Source of the DNA: Beijerinckiaceae bacterium
Lineage (GTDB): Bacteria > Pseudomonadota > Alphaproteobacteria > Rhizobiales > Beijerinckiaceae
Direction of reading: 5' to 3'
DNA length: 64,000 bases
NCBI GenBank assembly: GCA_947452455.1
Contig: CANGBX010000001.1
Coordinates: 310,001 to 374,000, forward strand
Part shown: in pieces, positions 29,089 through 38,126 of the stretch
Position numbering within the stretch: position 1 is the first letter of the stretch
How the letters are laid out: each line of letters starts with the position of its first letter
Translations under genes and position numbers: made by a program
Notes under the pieces: model-generated
What the model was told of the DNA's origin: nothing
The model's input: the letters and a program-made list of their open reading frames with translations, nothing else
The model's database searches: none

Positions 29089-29095
29089 CGTGGGG

Positions 29096-30547
29096 TTATG
29101 ATTCCTTATGCGTCGTCAGCAGCGGTCGCTCTTCCATCAGCATGAGTGTCACGAGCGAGATGGCCAGCAAGCCTGTGGCTGCCAGAAACAACGTGCGGAA
29201 AGCCGTCACGGCATCTTCCTGACTGGTGGCATTTTTGAGTGCCTCGGCTCCAGCACCCGATGCATCCGGCAAAACATGCAAAACAATAATGCCGAATAGC
29301 GCGACGACAAATGACGTCAGCAGACCGCGGCCAAATTGCATCGCGCCGACCGCTGTTCCCAATTGATGCTGCGCAACTGTGTTTTGCATCGCGACCGATG
29401 TCACGGGCGCGACAGGCCCGAAGCACAGACCAAACAGACCGACCGCAATTTGCAATTCCCAAAAGCCCATGCCCTGTGCATGCCAGGCGAGCCACAAAGT
29501 CGAACCCATGCAGATGATCAGTGCGACCATCGGTGGGCGCTTGTAATGGGTGATGCGTGATGTGATCTGCGCGCTGATCAAGGCGCCAAGATTGAGCATG
29601 ATCATCAAGATCATCAGCGACAGACCCGATTCAGCAGGCCTCATGCCGCCAATCGTTTGCAGCCAGATGGGGAGATAAATATTCAAGCCAATGGCTGCGC
29701 CCCAACCAAAGGCATTGGAGATGATCGCCCAGCGCACAATCGGATTGGCGATAATGCCGAGCGGCAGCAAGGGCTCTTCGGCTGTTTGCTGGCGCCAGAT
29801 GAAAGCCATCCACAAAAGCGGCGAGGCCAGAGCCGGCAGAAGAATCTGCACCGATGTCCAAGCATAAGTTTTTCCACCAGCGGTGAAGACAAACATGAAG
29901 CTCAAGCTTGCCAACACGATCAGAATAGCGCCTGCGAGATCGAGTTTGTGGTGGCGGTGATAGGGCGGCAATCTTTTCAGCACATGGCGCGTGATGAAAA
30001 TGGCGACAATGCCCACAGGCACACCAAACCAGAAGATCGCGGACCAATGCACATATTCGGCGAAGAAGCCGCCGAGTGCCGGGCCCATTGCGCCTGCCGT
30101 AATATAAGTCATCGAAAAGTAAGTGTAATAGCGCGCACGCATTTTGGGCGGTGCGAGATCGCCCAGCACCGTCATGGGAATGGCAGTGAGGCCGCCGGCG
30201 GCAATGCCTTGTAATGCACGCGCGGCGACAAGCGTTCCGATATTGGGCGCTAAAGCACAGGCCACTGAGCCGATGACAAAAATCACCAGCGCCAATTGAA
30301 TGGCTTTGCTGCGCCCGTAAGTGTCAGAAAATTTCCCAAACAGCGGTGTGGCTGCCGTTTGCGTCAGCATATAAGACGTGATGATCCACGACAGATCACC
30401 TGTGGCATTGAGTGCGCGGCCGATGGTTGGCAGAGCGCTCGCCGTGATGCTTTGTGAGATCGCGCCGAGAAAGACAGATAAGAGCACGCCAAAGACAATG
30501 ATCAATGTCTCGCGGTGGGGCAGGCGCTGGTCTGTGGAGGCGCTCAT
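29096..30547 (-). CDS. MFS transporter, DHA2 (EmrB/QacA) family
   Basis: A 483-residue, 14-helix proton-driven exporter. The N-terminal part has LLSVFLGAISQSITASALPTIGRALN and LSWIITSYMLTQTAATPLFGKFSDTYGRSKAIQ, the DHA2 motif A region, and the typical ALQGIAAGGLTAI segment follows. Relatives expel drugs, dyes or metabolites; no specific substrate can be named. Its start lies within a few bases of a divergent REP-A copy. No adaptor (EmrA) or regulator gene is adjacent. Confidence 0.9.
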   Translation of the reverse strand: MSASTDQRLPHRETLIIVFGVLLSVFLGAISQSITASALPTIGRALNATGDLSWIITSYMLTQTAATPLFGKFSDTYGRSKAIQLALVIFVIGSVACALAPNIGTLVAARALQGIAAGGLTAIPMTVLGDLAPPKMRARYYTYFSMTYITAGAMGPALGGFFAEYVHWSAIFWFGVPVGIVAIFITRHVLKRLPPYHRHHKLDLAGAILIVLASLSFMFVFTAGGKTYAWTSVQILLPALASPLLWMAFIWRQQTAEEPLLPLGIIANPIVRWAIISNAFGWGAAIGLNIYLPIWLQTIGGMRPAESGLSLMILMIMLNLGALISAQITSRITHYKRPPMVALIICMGSTLWLAWHAQGMGFWELQIAVGLFGLCFGPVAPVTSVAMQNTVAQHQLGTAVGAMQFGRGLLTSFVVALFGIIVLHVLPDASGAGAEALKNATSQEDAVTAFRTLFLAATGLLAISLVTLMLMEERPLLTTHKES

Positions 30548-30548
30548 G

Positions 30549-30656
30549 CTGTCATTCCCCCGCCCTCGCGAGGAGGGCGTAGGCCGACGCGGCAATCCAG
30601 ATGCGCTGGGTCGTCTGAATTTTTTCTGGATTGCTTCGCTTTGCTCGCAATGACGG
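30549..30656. repeat. REP-A copy in divergent promoter region
   Basis: Longer, altered copy: GTCATTCCCCCGCCCTCGCG, AGGAGGGCGTAGGCCGACGC, GGCAATCCAG on the left and CTGGATTGCTTCG..CTCGCAATGACGG on the right. It is immediately upstream of the DHA2 start, so it forms the 5' leader of that gene. Confidence 0.85.
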
Positions 30657-30744
30657 CTCCCTTGACCGGGCTGTTTGTTTTTGTGTCCCGCTCAGAGTAA
30701 CAATCTCGGACCACAAAGGCCAGAGAGCCACGGGAGTCCATCAG

Positions 30745-31968
30745 ATGAGCGCGCAGCCAGAGGGCCGGAAGGTCTCCCCGGAAATCATCATTCTGGCCGC
30801 TTGTGCCATGTCCATGCTGACTTTCGGTCCGCGCGCCTCATCCGGCAATTTCCAATTGCCGATTCTCTCGGCCTATGGCTGGGGGTCGGATACATTCTCC
30901 TTCGCGCTCGCCATTCAGAATTTGCTCTGGGGTCTGGGCCAGCCTTTTGCGGGGGCTTTGGCTGATCGCTTCGGTTCCGTGCGTGTCTTGTCAGGTGGCG
31001 CCATTCTTTATGCTACCGGCTGCGCATTCATGGCTGTGGCTGATACGCCGGTTACTTTCACTCTCACTGCCGGTGTGATGATTGGCTTTGGTCTGTCGGG
31101 CTGCGCCATGTCGCTGGTTGTCGGCGCTTTGGCGAAACTTCTGCCGGAGTCAAAGCGCGCCATGGGCTTTGGTCTGGTGACGGCGGCGGGGTCTTTCGGT
31201 CAGTTTCTCTTCTCGCCTTTGTCGGGCGCGATGATTCAAACCGTCGGCTGGAGAGAGACGACCATCGGCTTTGGCATTTTGATGTTGCTCATCCTGCCGC
31301 TTTCGATGTTTGTGGCAAGTGCGCCGATCCGCAAAGATCCCAATGTACAACAGCAAACTCTGGGTGAGGCTCTGCGCGAAGCTTTTTCGCATCGCTCTTA
31401 TGTGCTGGTTGTTCTCGGCTTCTTCACCTGCGGCTTTCAGCTCGCTTTCATCACGGTGCATTTCCAGAAATATGTCGTGGAAGCGGGACTCTCGCCGCAA
31501 GTGGGTTATTGGGCTTTTGCGCTGGTCGGCCTGTTCAATATTGTGGGTTCGTTGAGCTCCGGCTGGCTCTCCAATCGCGTGCCGCGCCGCTACATTCTCT
31601 CGGTCATTTATTTCGGCCGCTCTGTGGTGACGTTGATCTTCATTCTCACACCACCCTCGGCCATGAGCGCTTATCTGTTTGGCGCAATGTCTGGCCTGTT
31701 GTGGCTCTCCACCGTGCCGCCGACCTCGGCCATCATCGGTCAAATGTTCGGCACACGCTATTTCGCCATGCTCTATGGCTTTGCCTTTTTCTCGCATCAG
31801 GTGGGCGGCTTTATGGGCGTGCTGCTGGGTGGGGTTTTGCGCGAGCAGACAGGCTCTTATGAAATCGTCTGGTTCCTCTCCATTGCTTTGGGCATCGCCT
31901 CGGCCCTGATCAATCTCCCCGTGGTGGAAAAGCCCGTGGTCCGAAAGGATCAGCCCGCGACCGCTTGA
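30745..31968 (+). CDS. MFS transporter, 12 helices (OFA/monocarboxylate-like)
   Basis: The 407-residue product has 12 predicted membrane helices. GPRASSGNFQLPILSAYGWGSDTFSFALAIQNLLWGLGQPFAGALADRFGSVRV and GGFMGVLLGG-type sequence near the C-terminus resemble carboxylate transporters of the OFA and monocarboxylate groups. The start follows CGGGAGTCCATCAG at 30745; the longer open frame runs through REP-A. It is divergent from the DHA2 gene. The substrate is not known. Confidence 0.88.
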   Translation: MSAQPEGRKVSPEIIILAACAMSMLTFGPRASSGNFQLPILSAYGWGSDTFSFALAIQNLLWGLGQPFAGALADRFGSVRVLSGGAILYATGCAFMAVADTPVTFTLTAGVMIGFGLSGCAMSLVVGALAKLLPESKRAMGFGLVTAAGSFGQFLFSPLSGAMIQTVGWRETTIGFGILMLLILPLSMFVASAPIRKDPNVQQQTLGEALREAFSHRSYVLVVLGFFTCGFQLAFITVHFQKYVVEAGLSPQVGYWAFALVGLFNIVGSLSSGWLSNRVPRRYILSVIYFGRSVVTLIFILTPPSAMSAYLFGAMSGLLWLSTVPPTSAIIGQMFGTRYFAMLYGFAFFSHQVGGFMGVLLGGVLREQTGSYEIVWFLSIALGIASALINLPVVEKPVVRKDQPATA

Positions 31969-31996
31969 CCTTCTGGCAAGTCCGCACGATTTTTAG

Positions 31997-32085
31997 CGCG
32001 TCATTGCGAGCGCAAGCGAAGCAACCCAGAGTCGCACGTGAGGCTTCTGGTTTGCCACGTCGCCTGCGGCTCCTCGCAATGACGG
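31997..32085. repeat. REP-A palindromic repeat copy
   Basis: Complete copy between the MFS gene and the AcuI-like gene. The two inner arms are of different subtypes (GCGAAGCAACCCAGA on the left, TCTGGTTTGCCACGTCGCC on the right). Confidence 0.9.
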
Positions 32086-32104
32086 CGACATTCGGGAGTA
32101 ACCT

Positions 32105-33094
32105 ATGAGCACGTTCAAAGCTGTCCGCATCGACAAGGATGATGCCGGCTATCGCGCAGGCTTCGTTGAGATGAACGAGGCTGACCTGATGGATGGCGAT
32201 GTCACCGTGCGCGTCACCCATTCCACCGTGAATTACAAAGATGGTCTCGCCATCACCGGAAAATCACCCGTCGTGCGCAAATTCCCGATGATCCCCGGCG
32301 TTGATTTCTGCGGCGTGGTGGAAAAGTCCGACACGGATGAATTCAAAGCGGGCGACAAAGTCATTCTCAATGGCTGGGGCGTGGGTGAGGGCCATTTTGG
32401 CGGCTATGCGCAAAAGGCGCGGCTGAAATCCGATTGGCTCGTGCATCTGCCTGACGGCTTGAAGCCCGAAGAAGCCATGGCCATCGGCACAGCAGGCTAT
32501 ACAGCCATGCTCTGTCTCATGGCGCTTGAAAAACATGGCATCAAGCCCGAGATGGGCCCCGCCATTGTCACGGGCTCTGCTGGTGGTGTCGGCTCGGTGG
32601 CGATTGCTTTGTTGAAGCGCGCCGGCTTCCACGTCATTGCGTCAACGCGCCGTCCGGAAGAAGCCGATTATCTGAAGGGCATGGGCGCGGATGAAATTCT
32701 CGACATCAAAGCCGAGTTTCAAGGCGCGCCGAAGCCCTTGATGAAAGAGCGTTGGGCGTGCGGCATTGACGCTGTGGGCTCGCTGACTTTGGCGCATGTG
32801 ATTGCAGCAACAAAATACAATGGCGCGATTGCCGCCTGCGGCCTCGCACAAGGCATGGATCTGCCAACCACAGTCGTGCCGTTCATTCTGCGCGGTGTGG
32901 CGTTGCTGGGCGTCGAAAGCGTGCAATGCTCAAAGCAAATGCGCATTGAAGCTTGGGGTCGTCTCGCCAAAGAACTCGACAAAGCCAAGCTCGCGTCCAT
33001 GATAACACATGTGCCGTTTGAGCATGTGATGGATGCAGCACGCGATATTGTCGCCGGCACAGTGCGCGGCCGTATCGTGGTTGATATCGGCTGA
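32105..33094 (+). CDS. acuI: AcuI/YhdH-type NADPH-dependent oxidoreductase
   Basis: Medium-chain dehydrogenase of the YhdH/AcuI group, which reduces acryloyl-CoA to propionyl-CoA. The 329-residue product has NYKDGLAITGKSPVVRKFPMIPGVDFCG, the glycine-rich NADPH site VTGSAGGVGSVAIALLKR and VESVQCSKQMRIEAWGRLA near the end, as in AcuI. It lacks the zinc-binding motif of alcohol dehydrogenases, as expected. In this setting the role could be detoxifying acryloyl-CoA or a 3-hydroxypropionate branch. The gene stands alone between REP-A copies. Confidence 0.88.
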   Translation: MSTFKAVRIDKDDAGYRAGFVEMNEADLMDGDVTVRVTHSTVNYKDGLAITGKSPVVRKFPMIPGVDFCGVVEKSDTDEFKAGDKVILNGWGVGEGHFGGYAQKARLKSDWLVHLPDGLKPEEAMAIGTAGYTAMLCLMALEKHGIKPEMGPAIVTGSAGGVGSVAIALLKRAGFHVIASTRRPEEADYLKGMGADEILDIKAEFQGAPKPLMKERWACGIDAVGSLTLAHVIAATKYNGAIAACGLAQGMDLPTTVVPFILRGVALLGVESVQCSKQMRIEAWGRLAKELDKAKLASMITHVPFEHVMDAARDIVAGTVRGRIVVDIG

Positions 33095-33124
33095 GCATTG
33101 GTGCGCAGGGCTAGCCGCGCAATG

Positions 33125-33179
33125 CATGAGGCCTCATGTGCGGCCTCTGGTTTGCTTCGGCTACGCCTCGCAATGACGG
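33125..33179. repeat. REP-A right half
   Basis: Only the right part is clear: GAGGCCTCATGTGCGGCCTCTGG, TTGCTTCGG, CTCGCAATGACGG. It is followed by an opposite half at 33199. Confidence 0.8.
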
Positions 33180-33198
33180 TTTTGAGATTGCATGTTCA

Positions 33199-33241
33199 CC
33201 GTCATTGCGAGCCGCAGGCGAAGCAAACCAGTCTTGCATGT
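33199..33241. repeat. REP-A left half
   Basis: CCGTCATTGCGAGCCGCAGGCGAAGCAAACCAG, then the copy stops. With the right half just before it, this looks like two truncated copies joined. Confidence 0.8.
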
Positions 33242-33272
33242 GATGAAATTGGGTAACTTACGCGCCGTAAGA

Positions 33273-33300
33273 GACCCTCTCCCGCAGAGCGGGAGAGGGA
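33273..33300. repeat. REP-B-like hairpin after the bicupin gene
   Basis: CCCTCTCCCGC and GCGGGAGAGGG form a perfect 11-bp stem around AGA. It is 12 bases past the stop of the bicupin gene and may terminate or protect that message; no strong U-run follows. Confidence 0.7.
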
Positions 33301-33312
33301 AGAGCCAAAACT

Positions 33313-34515
33313 TCAATCACCCTTTTCGTAGAGCTTGTCTTCCATGCGCGAAGGCACGCCTTCGGCTGCAAGCTCTGCGTTGAACTCCTTGCGGATATAG
33401 GGGTCTTCATCATTGTAGGGAATGGCGCGGCCACCCTTCTTGATGTCGATGGCCCAAACATCGGCCATGGCTTCGCCGGGGCGGCCGGGCTTCAGCGCGG
33501 AATGATTATTCGCGCCAAACCACGCCGTGAAACGAAGCGGATCTTTGCTCACGCCAAAATGCTGGTGGAACCAATCACCCGACATAGGTGCTGCTGAAAC
33601 CATACCGCCGAATTCATAATCCTGCCGCATGACCTTATCGCCCTTGCCGTCCTGCCAAGGTGTTGGTCCCAGACCTTCCGGCCAAGTGTAAGTATAGCCC
33701 TTGCCCTTCACGCAGATCAGAATGGCCGCGCTTTCATGGCAATGCGCCTTGGAATAGCGGCCCGTCTCATGCTGGCCGATCCACAAATGGAAACGCTGAT
33801 TGCCCATATGCGGCTCGAGACGGCGATAGCCGGGCGAGCGGCGATTATCGAGCGGCATTTCGCAATTGATAATGTCGGGAATGAAATTGGTGCGCTTCAT
33901 CGCCAGACCGCGCACCGGATCGGGCTCGAGATCATCCTTCGGTTTGAAGTAATCTTCCGTGCCCGCATAGCGATCAGTGAAATTATACGGGCAGTTGAAA
34001 ACGTAATGCGCATTATCAACGAGGTTCATAATGTTGGGCGCGGTTGTGCCGCACAACAAAAGAGCCGGTGAATTCGACGCATTGACGAAGCGGTGATTGG
34101 CATTGAGCGGAATCGCAAACAGCGAACCCTTCTGCCATTCGAATGTCTGCTTCTTGCTCTGGCCGTCATTCCACACTTCGGTCGAGCCGCGGCCTTCAAC
34201 CACAAAGACCTGCTTTTCATACATATGCTTTTCAGCATTCAGCGCGCCGCCGGGCGGAATCTCGACGACATACATGCCCCACAGGCCTTCGGTGCCAAAG
34301 AGCTGGATGTAAGTGCCGCGGCCGCCCAGACGAGCCCAAGACTTCATCGGCAGATCATGCACGCGCTTCACGCCAATGGCACGATGCACCGGAATACCTT
34401 CTGCTTCCATGAAGCGGTCATAAGGCATAGAGGGGCGCGAAAAATTCCCAAAGCCAGCATTTTCGCCAGCCTTTGGCTCGTGCCAATGCGTACCTTCTTT
34501 TGCGTCATGGGGCAT
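33313..34515 (-). CDS. bicupin-domain protein of unknown function
   Basis: The 400-residue product contains two cupin barrels: one around 85-160 (PPGGALNAEKHMYEKQVFVVEG) and one around 245-330 (GRYSKAHCHESAAILICVKGKGYTYTW), each with histidines and a Glu in metal-ligand spacing. Relatives include aromatic-ring dioxygenases and sugar isomerases, but I see no specific signature. It is the last of three leftward genes after two TctC-type binding proteins, 34 bp behind the nearer one. That suggests a role with a carboxylate or aromatic-acid substrate. Soluble, no signal peptide. Confidence 0.82.
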   Translation of the reverse strand: MPHDAKEGTHWHEPKAGENAGFGNFSRPSMPYDRFMEAEGIPVHRAIGVKRVHDLPMKSWARLGGRGTYIQLFGTEGLWGMYVVEIPPGGALNAEKHMYEKQVFVVEGRGSTEVWNDGQSKKQTFEWQKGSLFAIPLNANHRFVNASNSPALLLCGTTAPNIMNLVDNAHYVFNCPYNFTDRYAGTEDYFKPKDDLEPDPVRGLAMKRTNFIPDIINCEMPLDNRRSPGYRRLEPHMGNQRFHLWIGQHETGRYSKAHCHESAAILICVKGKGYTYTWPEGLGPTPWQDGKGDKVMRQDYEFGGMVSAAPMSGDWFHQHFGVSKDPLRFTAWFGANNHSALKPGRPGEAMADVWAIDIKKGGRAIPYNDEDPYIRKEFNAELAAEGVPSRMEDKLYEKGD

Positions 34516-34549
34516 GTGTTTCTCCTTTTTGTTTTTCTATCAGCGGCGC

Positions 34550-35599
34550 TTACTTACCGCCCTTGCCGTCATCGAGCAGCGCACGCACGCGGTCGAGATC
34601 AGCTTGCGGGGTGGCTGCAATTTTGTCGATCAGAGCCAGCACAGCCTTGCCATCGATGGGTGTAATGCCAATGCCAAGCTTTTGGGCTTCTGCATTGAGG
34701 TCTGCATCTTTGCAGGCATCCAGAAATGCCTTTTGCAAAGCCGCCGCGCGGTCAGCCGGCAAATTGGGCGGCGCGACGAAGGGGCGCGAGAGCACATAGG
34801 GCAGCTCGGTCAATTCGATCAGCGCACGCGCCTTGTCATCTGTGGCGAGTTCACGGGCTGTGGGCACATCGGGGAATTCCGGATGGCGCGTGGCGCGACC
34901 AAATTGCACCAGCGTATGCATGTAGGAATTGGGCTTCAGCCAATCGGGGCGATTGGTTTTAACTGAGGAGAGATCGGTCGTGCGACCATCCACTTCGCCG
35001 CGCTCAATCGCCAAGAACAAAGCATTGGAATCGGGGTAGCCAATAATCTGCTTGATGTTGAGGCCAAGCGTTTCGCGCAGAATAATCGGCACATCATTGC
35101 CGGTCGCGCCTTCGCCCGTGCCACCCAGCACGACAGGATCGCCGCCCTTCTTCTGAATATCAGCGAGCGTCTTCACCTTGGCGTCTTTGCGCACCCACAT
35201 GAGGTAGGAATCTTCCTCATAGGACGACATGGAGCCGAGCCAGGTATATTTGCGCGCATCATATTTGACCGCATTATTGCCGCCGAGCACCGAGATGAGC
35301 GGAATGTTGCGCGCGAAAATGCCGAATGACGTGCCGTCTTTGGGCGCAACATTATACATGTAATTCGCCATCACCATGGAGCCGGCGCCGGGCATATTCT
35401 GCACGACAATATTGGGCGTGCCTGGCATGTGTTTGCCGTAGAAGCGGGCGAGCAGACGCGCATAAACATCATAACCGCCGCCCGGCCCATAGCCGACGAC
35501 CACGTTCACGCTCTTGCCCTTGTAAAAATCAGCCGGTGCTTGTGCAGCGGCAGGCAAAGCCAAGAGAGACAGAAACAGGCCCGTTACAATTTTTTTCAT
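34550..35599 (-). CDS. TctC-family (Bug) substrate-binding protein 1
   Basis: Periplasmic solute-binding protein of the tripartite tricarboxylate transporter (TTT) class. The 349-residue product has a signal peptide (MKKIVTGLFLSLLALPAAAQA), then ADFYKGKSVNVVVGYGPGGGYDVYARLLARF and PNIVVQNMPGAGSM, typical of Bug proteins. GGAGAAGTGCA precedes the ATG at 35599. It is paralogous to the next gene upstream. No TctA or TctB membrane subunit is near, as is common for Bug proteins, which are often encoded as orphans. Confidence 0.9.
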   Translation of the reverse strand: MKKIVTGLFLSLLALPAAAQAPADFYKGKSVNVVVGYGPGGGYDVYARLLARFYGKHMPGTPNIVVQNMPGAGSMVMANYMYNVAPKDGTSFGIFARNIPLISVLGGNNAVKYDARKYTWLGSMSSYEEDSYLMWVRKDAKVKTLADIQKKGGDPVVLGGTGEGATGNDVPIILRETLGLNIKQIIGYPDSNALFLAIERGEVDGRTTDLSSVKTNRPDWLKPNSYMHTLVQFGRATRHPEFPDVPTARELATDDKARALIELTELPYVLSRPFVAPPNLPADRAAALQKAFLDACKDADLNAEAQKLGIGITPIDGKAVLALIDKIAATPQADLDRVRALLDDGKGGK

Positions 35600-35614
35600 T
35601 GCACTTCTCCAGAT

Positions 35615-35701
35615 CGTCATTGCGAGCGTGAGCGAAGCAATCCAGAAAGCCACACGTGCAGTCTCTGCCTTGCTTCGTCGCTTTGCTTCTCGCAATGACG
35701 G
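35615..35701. repeat. REP-A copy between the two TctC-like genes
   Basis: Complete copy lying in the 110-bp gap of the probable operon. Its left end is only 15 bases from the start of binding protein 1, so it forms part of that gene's leader. Confidence 0.9.
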
Positions 35702-35710
35702 GTGCGTCGT

Positions 35711-36745
35711 TCATTGCAGCTTCTTGATATATTCGAGCAGATCAGCGGGTGCGGCGGCGAGTTTGTCGATCATGATCTGCGCTTCTTTGGCGCCGACAGG
35801 GCTCACATCCACGCCGAGCTTTTCGGCTTCGACCAGATATTCGGGATCCGCATTGGCATCGAGAAAGCCCTTTTGCAGAGCGGCCGCGCGGTCGGCCGGC
35901 AATTCCGGCGGCGCGACGAAGGGGCGCGACAGCGAATAGGGGATTTCTGCCAGTTCCACCAAAGCGCGCGCGCGATCATTGGGCGCGATTTCGCGGGCGG
36001 TCGGCACATCGGGATAATTTTGGTGGCGCTTGGTGCGTGCAAATTGCAAGAGCACGCGCATTTGTGAATCAGGCTTCAACCATTCGGGCTTGGATGAGGA
36101 GACAGCCGACAGGCCGACGAAGCGCCCGTCGATTTCCTTGCGATCAGCCGCCATGAACAAAGCGCCTGAATCAGGATAGCCGGCAATCATTTTCAAGTTC
36201 AGGCCGAGCGCATCTTTCAAAAGAATGGTGATGTCATTGCCGGTTGCGCCTTCCGCTGTGCCGCCGAGCACGAGGGGTGGCATGTCTTTCTTCAAAAGAT
36301 CCTGCGAATTTTTGATAGCCGCATCTTTGCGGGCAAAGAGCAGATAGGCGTCATTGCCCCCCGATGAGGGCGAGCCGAGCCAGGTATATTTGCGCGGATC
36401 AAACTGAACGTTCGGATTGTCTTTCAAGACACCCAAGAGCGGCATATTGCGCGCGAATGTGCCGATCACCGTGCCATCGCGTGGCGCTTGCACATAGATG
36501 TAATTGGCGCCGCGCAGCGAGCCCGCGCCCGGCATGTTCTGCACCACGACATTGGGGGCGCTCGGCACATGTTTGCCGATGAAGCGGGCAATCAGACGGG
36601 CGTAAATGTCATATCCGCCGCCGGGGCCGTAACCCACGACGAGCTGGATGTTTTTTCCCTTGTAGAAATCGGCCACGGCGTCGGCTTTGGCCGGTGCGAG
36701 TGTGGCGGTGAAAGCCAGGGCCAAAGCGGCGCAACGTATGAGCAT
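35711..36745 (-). CDS. TctC-family (Bug) substrate-binding protein 2
   Basis: Second Bug-type periplasmic binding protein, 344 residues. Signal peptide MLIRCAALALAFTATLAPAKA, then VADFYKGKNIQLVVGYGPGGGYDIYARLIARFIG, closely matching binding protein 1 in layout; the shared stretches (ADFYKGK, GPGGGYD, QNMPGAGS, LARPFVAPP-like SRPFVAPP) show duplication. GGGAGGATGATC before the ATG at 36745 fixes that start over the ATG at 36751. It is first of the three-gene leftward group. The ligand may be a carboxylate, not defined. Confidence 0.9.
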   Translation of the reverse strand: MLIRCAALALAFTATLAPAKADAVADFYKGKNIQLVVGYGPGGGYDIYARLIARFIGKHVPSAPNVVVQNMPGAGSLRGANYIYVQAPRDGTVIGTFARNMPLLGVLKDNPNVQFDPRKYTWLGSPSSGGNDAYLLFARKDAAIKNSQDLLKKDMPPLVLGGTAEGATGNDITILLKDALGLNLKMIAGYPDSGALFMAADRKEIDGRFVGLSAVSSSKPEWLKPDSQMRVLLQFARTKRHQNYPDVPTAREIAPNDRARALVELAEIPYSLSRPFVAPPELPADRAAALQKGFLDANADPEYLVEAEKLGVDVSPVGAKEAQIMIDKLAAAPADLLEYIKKLQ

Positions 36746-36776
36746 GATCATCCTCCCGGTCGCGCCTTCAAGGCGC

Positions 36777-36860
36777 GGCGGGGCGTTGTGCCGCCCCTTC
36801 CCCCCTACTTTAGGCGAGGGGGGAGGGGAGTCGCAAGGGCGAGGGGGGAAGGGGAGCCTC
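36777..36860. repeat. GC-rich REP-B-like hairpins
   Basis: Stems built from CCGCCCC, CCCCCCT, AGGGGGGAGGGG and GAGGGGGGAAGGGG runs lie between binding protein 2 and the next REP-A copy. The composition is like the arms of the REP-B elements but the match is loose. Confidence 0.55.
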
Positions 36861-36943
36861 ATGGCTGGTCTTTTGCAAAAGGGGGGGCTTCTTGAGCCAA
36901 AATCGCCGGAGCAGGCAATGATGCCCGGTCAGCGCACACTCTG

Positions 36944-37042
36944 CCCCGTCCTTGCGAGGAGCCGCAGGCGACGTGGCAATCCATGGCGTTTAGCTTGCAA
37001 GGTGCGCGCACTGGATTGCTTCGCATGCGCTCGCAATGACGG
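36944..37042. repeat. REP-A palindromic repeat copy
   Basis: Copy with left end CCCCGTCCTTGCGAGG and right end CTCGCAATGACGG, inner arms GCAATCCATGGCG and CACTGGATTGC. It is in the gap upstream of binding protein 2 and downstream of the Sua5 gene. Confidence 0.85.
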
Positions 37043-37052
37043 TTCAAGGGGG

Positions 37053-38024
37053 TCAGCGCGGTGCGGCTGCTCTTGCCAAGCGATCACGGATGGCTTCGCC
37101 CAATCCCTCATGCGGAATGGGCGCCACTGCAATCACATCTGCACCGGTCGCATCCAATGCGCGTAAAAACGCAAAGAGATTGGCGGCGGCCTCTTTCAAA
37201 TCACCGGATGGCGAGAGGTCAAAACTCGCCTGCTGCACATCCGCAAAGCGCCCACCAAAATCCAGAATGGCTTCATCTTTTTCGATTGTCTGCACATCCA
37301 GACGCATTTTCGCGTTCGGCGCATAATGGGAGGCCAGCATGCCCGGCGCATGGATGGCGGCGCCATCATGCGCCTCAAGCTTGCGACCAATGACGCGCTC
37401 AATCTCCTCGCGCGCAATCCCGCCCGGACGCAGCATCACCACTTTGCCATCGATACAAGACACAATCGTCGATTCCACGCCGACATCACTGGCGCCACCG
37501 TCAATCACCAGATCAATGCGCCCATCGAGATCGCCCATTACATGGCCAGCATGCGTGGGTGACACACGTCCCGACCGATTGGCAGAAGGCGCCGCCACAG
37601 GCACGCCCGCTTCGCGCAACAAAGCTTGCGCAACCGGATGGGCCGGCACGCGCAAAGCTACAGAGCTCAACCCTGCGCGCGTTAAATCACTCACCGCACA
37701 ATTTTCGCGTGCAGGCACAACGAGTGTGAGCGGACCCGGCCAGAAAGTTTTGGCCAAGCGACGCGCATTGTCATCAAACAGACCATAAAGTTCGGCATGC
37801 TCTTGGTCAGAACAATGTGCAATTAATGGATTGAATTCCGGGCGTTCTTTCGCCGCATAAATTTTTGCCACCGCTTCGCCGGATGTTGCATCGGCGCCAA
37901 GCCCGTAAACTGTCTCTGTTGGAAAAGCGACAAGCCCGTGGTCGCGCAAAATCCGTCCCGCTTCCGCAAGGGCAGCAGCATCAGCCGGCACGCAGCGCGT
38001 TTCAATTTTTTGTTCAGTGGACAT
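37053..38024 (-). CDS. L-threonylcarbamoyladenylate synthase (Sua5/YrdC)
   Basis: Makes threonylcarbamoyl-AMP for the t6A modification of tRNAs reading ANN codons. The product of 323 residues has the YrdC domain (GLVAFPTETVYGLGADA, AAKERPEFNPL, FWPGPLTLVVP, SVALRVPAHPVAQ, APSANRSGRVSPTHAGHV) and a C-terminal Sua5 domain, so it is the long Sua5 form rather than short TsaC. An upstream TTG at 38033 is in frame; I use the ATG at 38024. It is divergent from the isomerase gene. Confidence 0.94.
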   Translation of the reverse strand: MSTEQKIETRCVPADAAALAEAGRILRDHGLVAFPTETVYGLGADATSGEAVAKIYAAKERPEFNPLIAHCSDQEHAELYGLFDDNARRLAKTFWPGPLTLVVPARENCAVSDLTRAGLSSVALRVPAHPVAQALLREAGVPVAAPSANRSGRVSPTHAGHVMGDLDGRIDLVIDGGASDVGVESTIVSCIDGKVVMLRPGGIAREEIERVIGRKLEAHDGAAIHAPGMLASHYAPNAKMRLDVQTIEKDEAILDFGGRFADVQQASFDLSPSGDLKEAAANLFAFLRALDATGADVIAVAPIPHEGLGEAIRDRLARAAAPR

Positions 38025-38126
38025 TCGGATCAAGCGGGCGGATAGTTTTGGTCTAAACCAATTGGACTTGCGGGTTTGTCGGCCCGAAAAGCCCTTGGGT
38101 CAAGCGCATTTCCGGGGGAGGCACAT

